A stretch of DNA of 48,045 nucleotides from an uncultured Clostridia bacterium (GCA_937906775.1 CALCUD010000093.1:1-48045); one strand, 5' to 3'; positions 1 through 7,980 are shown, numbered from the stretch's first letter. The notes: generated by a model from the letters alone, not told the origin. Numbers and translations are program-made.

Positions 1-542
1 TTTTCCGTCTCCTGCGGTGTGAGGACGGCGGTCGGCTCATCGAGGATGAGTATGTCCGCGCCTCTGTACAGCACCTTGATGATCTCGACCGTCTGCTTCT
101 CGGATACTGACATATCGTAGATCTTCTTTTCGGGGTCGATGCTGAACCCGTACCGGTCCGCGATCTCCTTCACGCGGGCATTGACTTCCCGGAGATTGTA
201 TCCGTTTTTCTCCCGGATCCCAAGTACGATGTTTTCTGCCGCGGTAAACAGATCCACCAGTTTGAAATGCTGATGGATCATGCCGATATTGTGCGCGAAC
301 GCGTCCTTGGGAGAGCGGATCACAACTTCCTGCCCGTCGATAAAGATCTGCCCCTTATCCGGAAAATAGATCCCCGCGAGCATATTCATAAGTGTAGTCT
401 TCCCGCAGCCGTTTTCTCCCAGCACAGCCAGGATCTCCCCCCGGTAAACATCAAGGTTCACACGGTCATTGGCCTTGATACCGCCGAAGGATTTAGTGAT
501 TCCTCGCATTTGTACGGCAATTGGTTTCCGCGCGTCTTCCAT
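1..542 (-). CDS. Nucleoside/sugar-type ABC transporter ATP-binding protein (partial, C-terminus off the window)
   Basis: About 180 N-terminal residues are present; the gene runs off the left edge. The reading from ATG at 542 shows a Walker A motif GENGCGKTT, the Q-loop region (MIHQHFKLV), an ABC signature-like stretch MSVSEKQ, and Walker B ILILDEPTA. This arrangement matches the first nucleotide-binding domain of the tandem ATPases (about 500 residues) that power BMP/PnrA-type nucleoside importers and ribose-type importers. A GGAGG sequence lies about 12 nt before the ATG. It is the third gene of an operon after xpt and the BMP-type binding protein, so purine nucleoside uptake is the likely job. 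The gap before it carries a terminator-like hairpin. Family assignment is firm; substrate is inferred from neighbours. Confidence 0.9.
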   Translation of the reverse strand, partial: MEDARKPIAVQMRGITKSFGGIKANDRVNLDVYRGEILAVLGENGCGKTTLMNMLAGIYFPDKGQIFIDGQEVVIRSPKDAFAHNIGMIHQHFKLVDLFTAAENIVLGIREKNGYNLREVNARVKEIADRYGFSIDPEKKIYDMSVSEKQTVEIIKVLYRGADILILDEPTAVLTPQETE

Positions 543-595
543 CGTTCTCAAACCTCCACACATATTCCCAAACTGCATTTTATCAAAAAAGAAGA

Positions 596-625
596 GGACT
601 GTCACCTCCGAAGGGATGACAGTCC
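596..625 (-). terminator. Stem-loop between binding protein and ABC ATPase genes
   Basis: Arms GGACTGTCA (596-604) and TGACAGTCC (617-625) form a 9-bp stem. On the minus strand the stem is followed by TCTTC and then six Ts (590-585). It sits between the binding-protein stop and the ATPase start. It probably acts as a partial terminator or 3'-end stabiliser, giving more binding protein than ATPase. The hairpin is seen directly; the role is inferred. Confidence 0.65.
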
Positions 626-647
626 GTTAACATTTCTGTTAATGAAG

Positions 648-1844
648 TTAATCATTCATGTTCAGAACTTCAACGCCGTCAATGTAAATGTTGAAGTAGG
701 GAGCACTGCGATATTCGGATTCATGGAAATAACCGTCGGCAACAACCTGGGTATCGGGAGCATAGTCGCCGAAGTCATCAACGTCCGCCACATACTCAGT
801 CAGGGTCTCGCCGTTGACGGTGAAGGTCGCGGTATCGAAAACCTTGAGTTCGCCGCTCTGCAGGGCAGCCATCACCTCAGCCAGCTTTTCAGCGGTGCCT
901 TCGGCAGCAACCTGGGGATTGGCTTCCGTGATCTTGACCATACCGTCAGTCAGGGTGCCGCAGTAGTCGGTCTTGATTGCTTCGCCGGCAATCTTCTGAT
1001 TTACGATGTACTTGAAGTAGGGAATCCAGTCGATGCGGCTGGTGATCAGGTAGGTATTGTCGCAGCCTTCGGTGGGAATATTGTAGGCAACATTGGGAAC
1101 ACCGGCATCTTCACAGGCCGTGGGAGCACCCATGGTATCGGCGTGCTGGGAAATCAGATCACAGCCCAGAGCCAGCAGAGCTTCAGCAGCGGACTTCTCT
1201 TCTTTTTCATCAGCCCAGGAACCGGAGTACTGAACCTTCATGATGACATCGGGGCAAACATACTTCGCGCCCAGATAGAAGCTGGTAAATCCGGAAATGA
1301 TTTCCGCATAGGGGAAGGCGCCGACATAACCGATCATGGGAACTTCACCCTTGAGCTTTCCGGCTTCCTTCAGCTCGTTCAGTTTCATACCGGCAGCAAC
1401 GCCCGCCAGGAAACGGCCCTGGTAGATGTCCGCGAAAGCATCGTGGTAATTGGGCAGATTCTCAGTGTGAGCAAAAGTACCGGTAGCATGGAAGAATTCC
1501 ACGTCGGGATACTCTTTGGCAACTTCGAGAACATAACTGCCATGACCAAAGCTGTCAGCGAAGATCATGTTGCAGCCTTCATCGATCATATCCAGCGCGG
1601 TTTCAGTGCATTCAGCGCCTTCGGCAACATTCTGCTTGATGATGAAGTTCTTTCCTTCTTCCATGCCCAGTTCCGCCATAGCGGCCTTCAGGCACTCCAT
1701 GAAGTTGTAGTCATATCCGGTCTTTTCGTCGTGCAGGCAGATCATACCGATTTTGATGTCTTCCTTCGCGATCCCGTCCGCCAGGGACAGAGAAGCGCTC
1801 AGGCACAGAACCAGCGCCAGAACCAGGGCAACAAACTTTTTCAT
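648..1844 (-). CDS. BMP/PnrA-family substrate-binding protein, probably for purine nucleosides
   Basis: This 398-residue secreted protein has a typical signal peptide (basic MKK, hydrophobic residues 4-21) followed by a BMP/PnrA-like periplasmic-binding fold. Recognisable pieces are the early KIGMICLHDEKTGYDYNF segment, a GCNMIFADSFGHG segment and the FHATG segment typical of the basic-membrane-protein family. Family members bind purine nucleosides for an ABC importer. It lies 47 nt after xpt and 105 nt before the ATPase gene, which supports purine salvage. GGGAGG lies about 10 nt before the ATG. Oddly, the only signal-peptide cysteine (residue 14) is not in a lipobox; the likely cleavage is SLA/DG by signal peptidase I, so it may not be a lipoprotein. 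The ligand is inferred from family and neighbours. Confidence 0.93.
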   Translation of the reverse strand: MKKFVALVLALVLCLSASLSLADGIAKEDIKIGMICLHDEKTGYDYNFMECLKAAMAELGMEEGKNFIIKQNVAEGAECTETALDMIDEGCNMIFADSFGHGSYVLEVAKEYPDVEFFHATGTFAHTENLPNYHDAFADIYQGRFLAGVAAGMKLNELKEAGKLKGEVPMIGYVGAFPYAEIISGFTSFYLGAKYVCPDVIMKVQYSGSWADEKEEKSAAEALLALGCDLISQHADTMGAPTACEDAGVPNVAYNIPTEGCDNTYLITSRIDWIPYFKYIVNQKIAGEAIKTDYCGTLTDGMVKITEANPQVAAEGTAEKLAEVMAALQSGELKVFDTATFTVNGETLTEYVADVDDFGDYAPDTQVVADGYFHESEYRSAPYFNIYIDGVEVLNMND

Positions 1845-1891
1845 GTGGTTTGGTCCTCCCTCAAAATAATAGTAGGAAACAGTATATTCTC

Positions 1892-2476
1892 TCAGTCTTC
1901 ATCATCCTTGAGAATGATCTTTCCGTTCTCAATGGAATCGACGACTGCAAGAGACTTGAGATGAACGCCCATTTCCCGGAGATTCTTTCCGCCGGGCTGG
2001 AAACCCTTTTCAACTGCAATTCCGACGCCGACCACGGTCGCGCCCTGCTTTTCGCAAAGCTCCATCATGCCGTGTGCCGCCTGTCCGTCCGCAAGGAAGT
2101 CATCAATGATCAGGACGCGGCTTCCGGCCGGAAGATACCGTTTGTCGATCCGGATGTTGTTCTGTGTTTTGTGGGTGAAGGAATAAACCGGCGCCTGCAC
2201 CATATCGTCGTTCTGGACAACGGTGGCGCTCTTCTTTGCAAAGACAACGGGAATATCCCCCAGTGCGTGCGCCGCGGCGACTGCCATTGCAATGCCGCTC
2301 GCTTCCACCGTCAGAACCAGATCCGGTTTGTCGAGGCGGAATTCTTCTGCCCAGGCATAACCCATGGCGAAAAGCAGCGCCGTATCGATCCGGTGGTTCA
2401 GAAACATATCCACTTTCACAACATCGGTTCCGATTCCTTTGCCTTGATCCTGAATAGCCTTCCGCAGTGATTTCAT
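1892..2476 (-). CDS. xpt: Xanthine phosphoribosyltransferase
   Basis: The enzyme transfers the phosphoribosyl group of PRPP to xanthine to make XMP in cytosolic purine salvage. The 194-residue product has the start expected for Xpt (KVDMFLNHRIDTAL), the segment PVVFAKK, and the PRPP-binding loop VLIIDDFLADGQAAHG. Length agrees with Bacillus Xpt (194). I chose ATG at 2476 because GGAGGG lies 6 nt upstream and Xpt homologs begin there; an upstream alternative at 2518 would add 14 unrelated residues. It is the first gene of a three-gene operon with the nucleoside-binding protein and ABC ATPase. A clear sigma-A-type promoter and a PurBox-like element lie just upstream. In Bacillus xpt is usually paired with the permease pbuX; here an ABC importer takes that place. 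Confidence 0.95.
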   Translation of the reverse strand: MKSLRKAIQDQGKGIGTDVVKVDMFLNHRIDTALLFAMGYAWAEEFRLDKPDLVLTVEASGIAMAVAAAHALGDIPVVFAKKSATVVQNDDMVQAPVYSFTHKTQNNIRIDKRYLPAGSRVLIIDDFLADGQAAHGMMELCEKQGATVVGVGIAVEKGFQPGGKNLREMGVHLKSLAVVDSIENGKIILKDDED

Positions 2477-2491
2477 GGCTTGCCCTCCGTA

Positions 2492-2512
2492 AAACACGAA
2501 CATTCGCTCGTG
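2492..2512 (-). promoter_or_regulatory. PurBox-like element and small inverted repeat in xpt leader
   Basis: On the plus strand positions 2492-2504 read AAACACGAACATT, which agrees with the Gram-positive PurR box AWWWCCGAACWWT at 11 of 13 positions. It overlaps an inverted repeat, CACGA (2495-2499) and TCGTG (2508-2512). It lies between the promoter -10 box and the ribosome binding site, so it could be a downstream operator or a short leader hairpin. The PurR link is inferred from similarity and from the purine genes that follow. Confidence 0.4.
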
Positions 2513-2522
2513 AAACACAAAG

Positions 2523-2551
2523 ATTATACGTCATTAATCCGAATATTGCAA
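2523..2551 (-). promoter_or_regulatory. Sigma-A-type promoter of the xpt operon
   Basis: Minus strand: -35 TTGCAA (2551-2546), 17-nt spacer, -10 TATAAT (2528-2523), a perfect -10 box. The xpt start codon is about 47 nt further downstream. No purine riboswitch fold was found in the short leader. Confidence 0.75.
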
Positions 2552-2603
2552 TGCTGAATTTGTTCCAATTCTGTTAAATATTTCATTTTATGGAGAACAC
2601 CGT

Positions 2604-3494
2604 TTATTCCGGTACGATTATCGTAAAGGCGTCCCTGACATTCTTCACGGTGACGTGTTCCCGTCCGTCAGCCTCTTCGCCGTCCAGCGTCCATTTCAGA
2701 TCTGTCCCGCCGTTGATCGTATAGGAGTTTGCGCGGATAAAGGTCATCATGGGATCGTTGTACCTCTTCGCCGCCAATGACGTCAGGATCCGGTTCAGTT
2801 CGAGAATATCCTTCGGCATCCGGATCAGCAGCGTCTCAAACAATCCGTCGTTCAGATCCACTTCTTCCGAATCCAGCTTCAGTATACCGCCAAGGGAAGT
2901 ACTGTTGCACACAGCGCCGAACAGATAATCATCCTCATATTGCTCCCCGTCAGCATCGATCTTCAGGTGGATCGGGCGTATTTCCGACAGGCTCCGGATC
3001 CCTTCCAGAATATAAGCGGCATGGCCGAGAACGTTTTTCACGTTTTGCGGGGCTGTATAGCTTGCGCTTGTGAAAGCGCCGAACGAAGCCGTATAGGTGA
3101 AAAAACGTGTTCCGTTGAACAATCCGGCATCTATGGGCTGCGTTCTGCCTTCCGCCGCGATCGCGCAGCAGGTCATTAAGTCGTGGCTCAATCCCAGGCT
3201 CGCGGCAAAATCGTTCGTTGTACCGCAGGGGATGTAACCGAGAGGAGTCCGGGACCCGCTCCGGATCAGCCCGGTCACCGTCTCGTTCAAAGTACCATCG
3301 CCGCCGCAGGCAACGATCCGGTCTGTCTCTCCGGCAAAACGCTCCGCAAAATCTGTCGCGTCTCCGCGTTTCTCTGTCACGCACACTTCTGTCAGGTACC
3401 CGGCATTCTGAAAGTACGCGATCATTTCAGGCAGCATTCGCCTTGCCTGCTTCACACCGGCGTTTGGATTCAGTATGAACAATAATTTTTTCAT
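2604..3494 (-). CDS. Diacylglycerol/lipid kinase (YegS/DgkB/BmrU family)
   Basis: This 296-residue cytosolic protein phosphorylates a lipid such as diacylglycerol with ATP. It has the NPNAG motif at residues 9-13, the nucleotide-binding CGGDGTLNE motif near residue 65, and PCGTTNDFAASLG near residue 90, all hallmarks of the DAGK catalytic domain. The C-terminal half contains the LGGILKLD and DGLFETLLIR segments of the second domain. Length is typical for the family. In Firmicutes DgkB recycles diacylglycerol from lipoteichoic acid synthesis, but BmrU-like paralogs are of unknown role, so the exact substrate is uncertain. The start at 3494 begins with the usual MKKLLFI...NP sequence; the upstream Shine-Dalgarno is weak. 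A 16-bp palindrome lies just before the start. Confidence 0.93.
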   Translation of the reverse strand: MKKLLFILNPNAGVKQARRMLPEMIAYFQNAGYLTEVCVTEKRGDATDFAERFAGETDRIVACGGDGTLNETVTGLIRSGSRTPLGYIPCGTTNDFAASLGLSHDLMTCCAIAAEGRTQPIDAGLFNGTRFFTYTASFGAFTSASYTAPQNVKNVLGHAAYILEGIRSLSEIRPIHLKIDADGEQYEDDYLFGAVCNSTSLGGILKLDSEEVDLNDGLFETLLIRMPKDILELNRILTSLAAKRYNDPMMTFIRANSYTINGGTDLKWTLDGEEADGREHVTVKNVRDAFTIIVPE

Positions 3495-3509
3495 GTCCGT
3501 TTCTCAACA

Positions 3510-3525
3510 GAGAACAACTGTTCTC
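3510..3525. promoter_or_regulatory. Perfect 7+2+7 palindrome before the lipid kinase, LexA-like
   Basis: The sequence GAGAACAACTGTTCTC has 7-bp perfect arms around a 2-bp centre. It lies 16-31 bp upstream of the lipid kinase start. Its core GAAC-N4-GTTC matches the core of the Gram-positive LexA (SOS) box. It may be an operator; the identity of the regulator is inferred only from this match. Confidence 0.4.
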
Positions 3526-3660
3526 CCGGTCTGTCCAGTCCGCCTCCGTCAACAAAATAGGATATATCCCGCCGTTCCGGAACCGTGTCCGGATCTGCTG
3601 TTTCCGACGTTTTTCGTTACGCTGACCCCGTCCGTGCAAAAGCAGGATCAGGACTTTGCC

Positions 3661-5424
3661 TTACGCGTCAAGACGGATATTCATCACATTCAGGCCCAGC
3701 GTGCTGGAATATTCCATGCGGGACGCAAGTTTGCTGACCAGACGGATCCCGATGCTGTGCGTCGGATCTTCATCAGAATAGAGTTTCAGCCATTCCGTCG
3801 GGTCAAAGTTCGGACAGTTGTCCCGGATCATCATGGATACTCCGTTATCCTCGTATATCAGGCGAATATCCACCGCATATTCATCCCGGTTTTTTTCAGG
3901 GAATCCATGTTTCAGGATATTCATCGTCATCTCTTCAAAACAGAGACCGCAGAACATGGAAATTTTGTGCGACAGAGCCTTTTTTTCACAGAATCTGCAG
4001 ATCTCCTGAGAAACATCCGCCGCTTCTTCCCTGCTCTGAACTGTGGCGAAATAGCAGTCTTCACCCGGAACGCCGAGAGATTCCGGAACATAAGTCAGGT
4101 TCAGCATGGAACGGGAAAATTTCCCTGCTTTGATCCGATAATACAGAGTATAAACCAGGATCAGCAGTAATTCCGAAATAACCGGTATCGTATAAAGGGC
4201 TTTCAGATTGTTACCGAACAGGGTCATGATAATAAGCGGGAAAATAAACCCGTTCAGTGCGAAGAACAGGCTTGTAAGATTGATCTTACCCATAGCCCGG
4301 TACAGGCTGAGCGGCGCTTCTTTGATGGGACTGGTAAGGATCCACATATTGATGAGGCGGATCGCCATGGCAAAAAAATCCGCCTGATCAGGCTCAGCGC
4401 CAAACAGCAGGGCAGCCGGCTTTGCCAGAATAAACAGCGCCGCGTACGCGACATAGAAGAGCCATCCGAAGCTCCTGAAAGCGGTTCGGGTCATGTTACG
4501 GAGAGACCGGGTGTCTCTTTCTCCGACCAGCACGCTTGATACCAGGCTCGTTGAACCGCCGTATCCTCCGTTGAAGGCAAGAAGCGTCACGGTCATGTTG
4601 TTCGCGACCGTCAGGGCGGATACAGCGTTGCTTCCGCCGAGATTGAACATGACCTGATTCATCATACGGTCACGGAGACCGATAGCGATTGCATTGATGG
4701 ATGCAGGATACCCCTGTTTAATGATATTGATCGCTTGATTCCCTGACAGATTTTTCAGGGAAAAACGGTAGATCTCACTTTTGAATAGAAAATGCGGCAG
4801 GCTGACCAGCACGGACATCAGATATCCGGCAGAAGTGGCAAGTCCGACGCCCAGAAAACCCCAGTGGAAGACCGTGGCATTCAACAGATTGAGGCCGACC
4901 GCGGTCACAAGGGAAGCGATCACAGCCACCGTCGATGTGGTTTTTTTGTTGTCCAGCTGAAGAAAAGGCAACATACAGGCAAACAGAACATTGAAGAAAT
5001 ACCCCGGCGCCATCCCCCGAAAATAGGTGGAAGTCATTTCCGTTATGTCTCCCGTGGCGCCCAGCAGCAAAGTAATAGCTGTCGGAAAAAGCATTCCCAG
5101 GACCGAAAACAGCAATCCGAAAAGGCTGCACATCAGAATGGCTGTGGTGAACGTGCTCCGGATATTTTCACGGTCACCCCGTCCAAGAAACTGCCCGCAC
5201 AGGATCTGAGCGCCGCTCGATACAACGGAGCTGCCCGCTCCGACAAGAATGCCGAAAGGCGCTACAAAGCCGATAGCCGCCAGCGCGTCGACGCCAAGAA
5301 ATGAACTGACAATCAGGCTGTTCAGCAGGCCGCTGATCCCGGGAAGTACCGCGGATAAAGCCTGAACCGGGATAAAAGCGAGAAAAACTTTCCGGACGAT
5401 ATGATCCGACTGGTTTTTTTTCAT
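3661..5424 (-). CDS. MATE-family transporter fused to a C-terminal RsbW-like HATPase (serine kinase) domain
   Basis: Residues 1 to about 445 are a full 12-helix MATE multidrug/organic cation exporter, starting with the typical SGLLNSLIVSSFLG, FVAPFGILVGAGS and FLGRGD segments. A roughly 130-residue cytosolic extension follows. It resembles RsbW/SpoIIAB anti-sigma-factor kinases: an N-box-like EEMTMN (about 497-502), a G1-like RDNCPNFDP (Asp about 535) and a G2-like SIGIRLVSKLA near the end. The second glycine of the usual D-x-G motif is replaced. Known RsbW proteins phosphorylate STAS-domain anti-anti-sigma factors; whether this one is active is unknown. Start: ATG at 5424 fits the AAGGGGGAG ribosome site; ATG at 5430 and TTG at 5445 are alternatives. 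The gene stands alone, with the lipid kinase 166 nt downstream. Confidence 0.9.
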   Translation of the reverse strand: MKKNQSDHIVRKVFLAFIPVQALSAVLPGISGLLNSLIVSSFLGVDALAAIGFVAPFGILVGAGSSVVSSGAQILCGQFLGRGDRENIRSTFTTAILMCSLFGLLFSVLGMLFPTAITLLLGATGDITEMTSTYFRGMAPGYFFNVLFACMLPFLQLDNKKTTSTVAVIASLVTAVGLNLLNATVFHWGFLGVGLATSAGYLMSVLVSLPHFLFKSEIYRFSLKNLSGNQAINIIKQGYPASINAIAIGLRDRMMNQVMFNLGGSNAVSALTVANNMTVTLLAFNGGYGGSTSLVSSVLVGERDTRSLRNMTRTAFRSFGWLFYVAYAALFILAKPAALLFGAEPDQADFFAMAIRLINMWILTSPIKEAPLSLYRAMGKINLTSLFFALNGFIFPLIIMTLFGNNLKALYTIPVISELLLILVYTLYYRIKAGKFSRSMLNLTYVPESLGVPGEDCYFATVQSREEAADVSQEICRFCEKKALSHKISMFCGLCFEEMTMNILKHGFPEKNRDEYAVDIRLIYEDNGVSMMIRDNCPNFDPTEWLKLYSDEDPTHSIGIRLVSKLASRMEYSSTLGLNVMNIRLDA

Positions 5425-5593
5425 CAGCATCTCCCCCTTGCGCAAATCCTGCGGTCATCCTGATCATAGTTCGCTGCCGGTTCCTGTTGACGGGTCATCC
5501 TTCCTGTTTCCGCCGGCACGGTCGCACCGTCGTTTCCGGCAAAACAGATCCGCCTCATCGTCAGGATCAGAAACCGGAACATTCACTATAGTC

Positions 5594-5617
5594 AAAAACG
5601 CCTCAGTTTCGAGGCGT
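5594..5617 (-). terminator. Rho-independent terminator of the ior-paaK-ACT operon
   Basis: Minus strand: ACGCCTC, loop GAAACT, GAGGCGT, then five Ts (arms 5611-5617 and 5598-5604). It lies 10 nt after the stop of the ACT-domain gene and separates this operon from the MATE gene. Confidence 0.88.
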
Positions 5618-5626
5618 CTTCATGAA

Positions 5627-6058
5627 TCATATCTTCAGCAAATCCTCATTGCCGATCATATGAAATCCGGCTGCGGTAAGCGCCCGGTCAGCCGCGCTGT
5701 TGTCAGCGACGCGGATCACCATATAGGCATGCTTTTCAGATCTGGAGCAGAAAGCATACAGATACTCCAAATTGATTTCAGCGTCGGACAGCACCTTCAG
5801 CGCTTTGGCCAGTTCTCCAGGTTCATCCTTGATCTTGACCCCCGTCACTTCCGTTTCCCTGGCGATCAGGCCCAATCCTTTCAGTGTCTGAACGGCGCGC
5901 GAATTATCAGAAACGATCATGCGCAGGATGCCAAAGTGCTCCGTGTCGGCAATGGATAAAGCCTTCAGGTTGATTCCGTTCGCGGCCAGCGCGCCTGTGA
6001 TATCCGCCAGCGCTCCCTGTGAATTGTTGACGAGAACGGATAACTGTGTCAATGCCAT
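5627..6058 (-). CDS. Tandem ACT-domain protein, last gene of the aromatic 2-oxoacid operon
   Basis: The 143-residue protein consists of two ACT domains. The first (about 3-66) contains LVNNSQGALADITGALAANG, the classic ACT loop; the second (about 70-140) starts VKIKDEPGELAKALKVLSD. ACT domains bind amino acids and regulate metabolism; this stand-alone pair is commonly found beside iorAB and paaK in anaerobes and may sense an aromatic or branched amino acid. ATG at 6058 was chosen because the protein there starts directly at the first ACT strand; an in-frame upstream extension to 6160 would overlap paaK by 95 nt and has no ACT similarity. The start lies 7 nt after the paaK stop, so translation is probably coupled. 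The ligand is unknown. Confidence 0.92.
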   Translation of the reverse strand: MALTQLSVLVNNSQGALADITGALAANGINLKALSIADTEHFGILRMIVSDNSRAVQTLKGLGLIARETEVTGVKIKDEPGELAKALKVLSDAEINLEYLYAFCSRSEKHAYMVIRVADNSAADRALTAAGFHMIGNEDLLKI

Positions 6059-6065
6059 ATTCCTG

Positions 6066-7382
6066 TCACCCCTTCCACTGGGAGTCGCTGAGGAGTTTTC
6101 GCCTGTCCACGACGCGGACCGCCTTTCCTTCGCTTCTGGCGATAGAATGCGGCGCGACAAGATGGATTGAAGGATTGATACCGAGCATCAGCTTCATGGC
6201 GCCTGCCAGTTTCTTTTCATTCGCTGTAACGCCGCTGACAGTATCGGTAAAGTTCTGTTCGCTCATCTCAACAAGGATATCAAACGTATCGGTATTATTG
6301 ACCCGATCAACCACGATCTGATAATTCGGTGTATAGCCTTCCTTCAGCAGAACGGTTTCGATCTGGCTCGGGAAAACATTGACTCCGCGAATGATCAACA
6401 TGTCGTCGCTTCGGCCCATCGGTTTGGTCATACGAATGAAAGTTCGACCGCAGGAGCATTTTTTCCTGCTCAGGATCCCTATGTCACGCGTGCGGTACCG
6501 CAAAATCGGAAATGCTTCCTTATCAAGGCTGGTAAACACGAGTTCGCCTTTTTCACCTTCGGGAAGCGGTTCCCCGGTTTCCGGATTGATGACCTCCACA
6601 AGAAAATGGTCTTCATTGACATGCATTCCCTGCTGCTCTGCACATTCAAAAGCGACGCCCGGGCCAGAAATCTCCGTCAGTCCGTAGATATCATAAGCCT
6701 TGATCCCGAGATCGTTCTGGATACTCCGGCGCATCTCCTCCGTCCACGGTTCAGCCCCGAATATCCCGATCCGCAGAGGGTTTTCTGTCACTCCCTGCGT
6801 TTTCATACTTTCAGCCAGATATGCCGCATACGACGGGGTGCAGCACAGTACGGTCGTTTCCAGATCCTGCATGAACTGGATCTGACGTTCTGTATTTCCG
6901 GAAGACATGGGGATTGTCATGCAGCCGAGTTTGTGACTTCCGCCGTTCAGTCCCGCTCCTCCGGTAAACAGTCCGAATCCGTAGGCGATCTGGCAGGTGT
7001 CCTCCGGAGTCGCTCCGGCAGCGGTCAGAGCCCTTGCGCAGCAGTCCTCCCACAGATCCAGATCGTGCTGCGTATAGAAAGCTACCACGCGGCGGCCGGT
7101 CGTCCCGGATGTGGAATGAATACGCACAACGTCTTTTCTGTCAGACGCGAGCATTCCCCAGGGGTAATTGTCCCGGAGATCCCCTTTTGTCAGGAACGGA
7201 AGCTTATAAAGGTCCCCGATGCCATTGATATCCTCCGGCTTCACACCGGCGGCATCCATTTTTTCGCGGTAACAGGCAACGCGGTCGTATACATACCGAA
7301 CCTGCCGGACAAGTTTCTCGCTCTGGAGCTTTTTCAGCTCCTCCACAGGCATCGTTTCAGCCTGCTCCTGAAAATATCGCAT
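6066..7382 (-). CDS. paaK: Phenylacetate/aryl acid-CoA ligase (PaaK family)
   Basis: PaaK ligases convert an aryl acid, CoA and ATP into aryl-CoA, AMP and pyrophosphate. The roughly 438-residue product has the N-terminal YRE-type segment, the AMP-binding loop IHSTSGTTGRRVV, the adenine-binding region DIYGLTEISGPG, and the C-terminal RGVNVFPSQIE segment of the mobile domain. Length matches the family. It sits 22 nt after iorB. Because IorAB produces arylacetyl-CoA from aryl pyruvates, this ligase may either activate free aryl acids or release the acid and conserve energy; the direction cannot be told from sequence. Start: ATG at 7382 places GGGAGG 12 nt upstream; ATG at 7394 lies directly against that site and seems less likely. 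Confidence 0.92.
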   Translation of the reverse strand: MRYFQEQAETMPVEELKKLQSEKLVRQVRYVYDRVACYREKMDAAGVKPEDINGIGDLYKLPFLTKGDLRDNYPWGMLASDRKDVVRIHSTSGTTGRRVVAFYTQHDLDLWEDCCARALTAAGATPEDTCQIAYGFGLFTGGAGLNGGSHKLGCMTIPMSSGNTERQIQFMQDLETTVLCCTPSYAAYLAESMKTQGVTENPLRIGIFGAEPWTEEMRRSIQNDLGIKAYDIYGLTEISGPGVAFECAEQQGMHVNEDHFLVEVINPETGEPLPEGEKGELVFTSLDKEAFPILRYRTRDIGILSRKKCSCGRTFIRMTKPMGRSDDMLIIRGVNVFPSQIETVLLKEGYTPNYQIVVDRVNNTDTFDILVEMSEQNFTDTVSGVTANEKKLAGAMKLMLGINPSIHLVAPHSIARSEGKAVRVVDRRKLLSDSQWKG

Positions 7383-7404
7383 ATTCGGGCACATCCTCCC
7401 GTTA

Positions 7405-7980
7405 TCAGGCTCCGTAGCCCATTTCGAAAGCATTCCGGTTCAACTCAAGGAATTTCGCCGGAACCACTTTTTCCAGCGCGTTCATCCATTTGTCCTTCGG
7501 AATGTCAAGCGTTCTTGCGAAGCGTCCCATCAGCACGATATTGACGGCTTTGCTGCTTCCGGCTTCCAACGCCAGGCTCAGCGCGTCAAAAGCGTCAATG
7601 TCAAACCCGTCCGCTTTGAGGATGTCCAGCACATCTGTCGGATATGTCGCGGCGCCGGTAATAACAGGCATCGGATCGATCTCCTGTGTATTGACAATAA
7701 TCTTTCCCCCGCGGCGCAGATAGGCCGCATACCGGGCGGCTTCCAGCTTCTCAAAGCTGATGATACGGTCGCACTCGCCTTCCGTCACAATGGGGGAATA
7801 TACCTTCTCGCCGTAACGGACATAGGTCACAACAGAGCCGCCGCGCTGACTCATGCCATGGACCTCGCTCATTTTGACATCATATCCTTCTTCCAGAAGA
7901 ACCGTTCCCAACAGGCGGGAGGCCAGCAGACTTCCCTGTCCGCCGACGCCGACGATCATTACGCTTGCTGTTTTCATCAT
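7405..7980 (-). CDS. iorB: Indolepyruvate:ferredoxin oxidoreductase, beta subunit
   Basis: This 191-residue protein is the gamma-domain subunit of the oxygen-sensitive enzyme that oxidatively decarboxylates aryl pyruvates to aryl-acetyl-CoA, reducing ferredoxin. It starts with the motif IVGVGGQGSLLASRLLG and continues with EVHGMSQRGGSVVTYVR, both diagnostic for the 2-oxoacid:ferredoxin oxidoreductase gamma domain. Length fits IorB (about 190-200). The first ATG (7980) overlaps the iorA stop as ATGATGA, giving a 4-nt overlap and translational coupling that should keep subunits balanced; a second ATG follows immediately at 7977. It acts in the cytosol with IorA, upstream of paaK. Confidence 0.95.
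   Translation of the reverse strand: MMKTASVMIVGVGGQGSLLASRLLGTVLLEEGYDVKMSEVHGMSQRGGSVVTYVRYGEKVYSPIVTEGECDRIISFEKLEAARYAAYLRRGGKIIVNTQEIDPMPVITGAATYPTDVLDILKADGFDIDAFDALSLALEAGSSKAVNIVLMGRFARTLDIPKDKWMNALEKVVPAKFLELNRNAFEMGYGA

Noticed and set aside
267..1964. Plus-strand open frame of 565 codons
   Set aside because: It is the mirror of the BMP-type binding-protein gene and part of its neighbours. It has no ribosome binding site and no recognisable domain.
2521..2560. Possible purine riboswitch before xpt because of the TATAATC sequence
   Set aside because: TATAAT is placed 17 nt from a -35 box, so it is a promoter -10 element. The leader is too short for the three-way junction and lacks its conserved loops.
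3427..3639. Minus-strand open frame of 70 codons upstream of the lipid kinase
   Set aside because: It overlaps the start of the kinase gene and the palindrome, has no ribosome site and a basic, random-looking translation.
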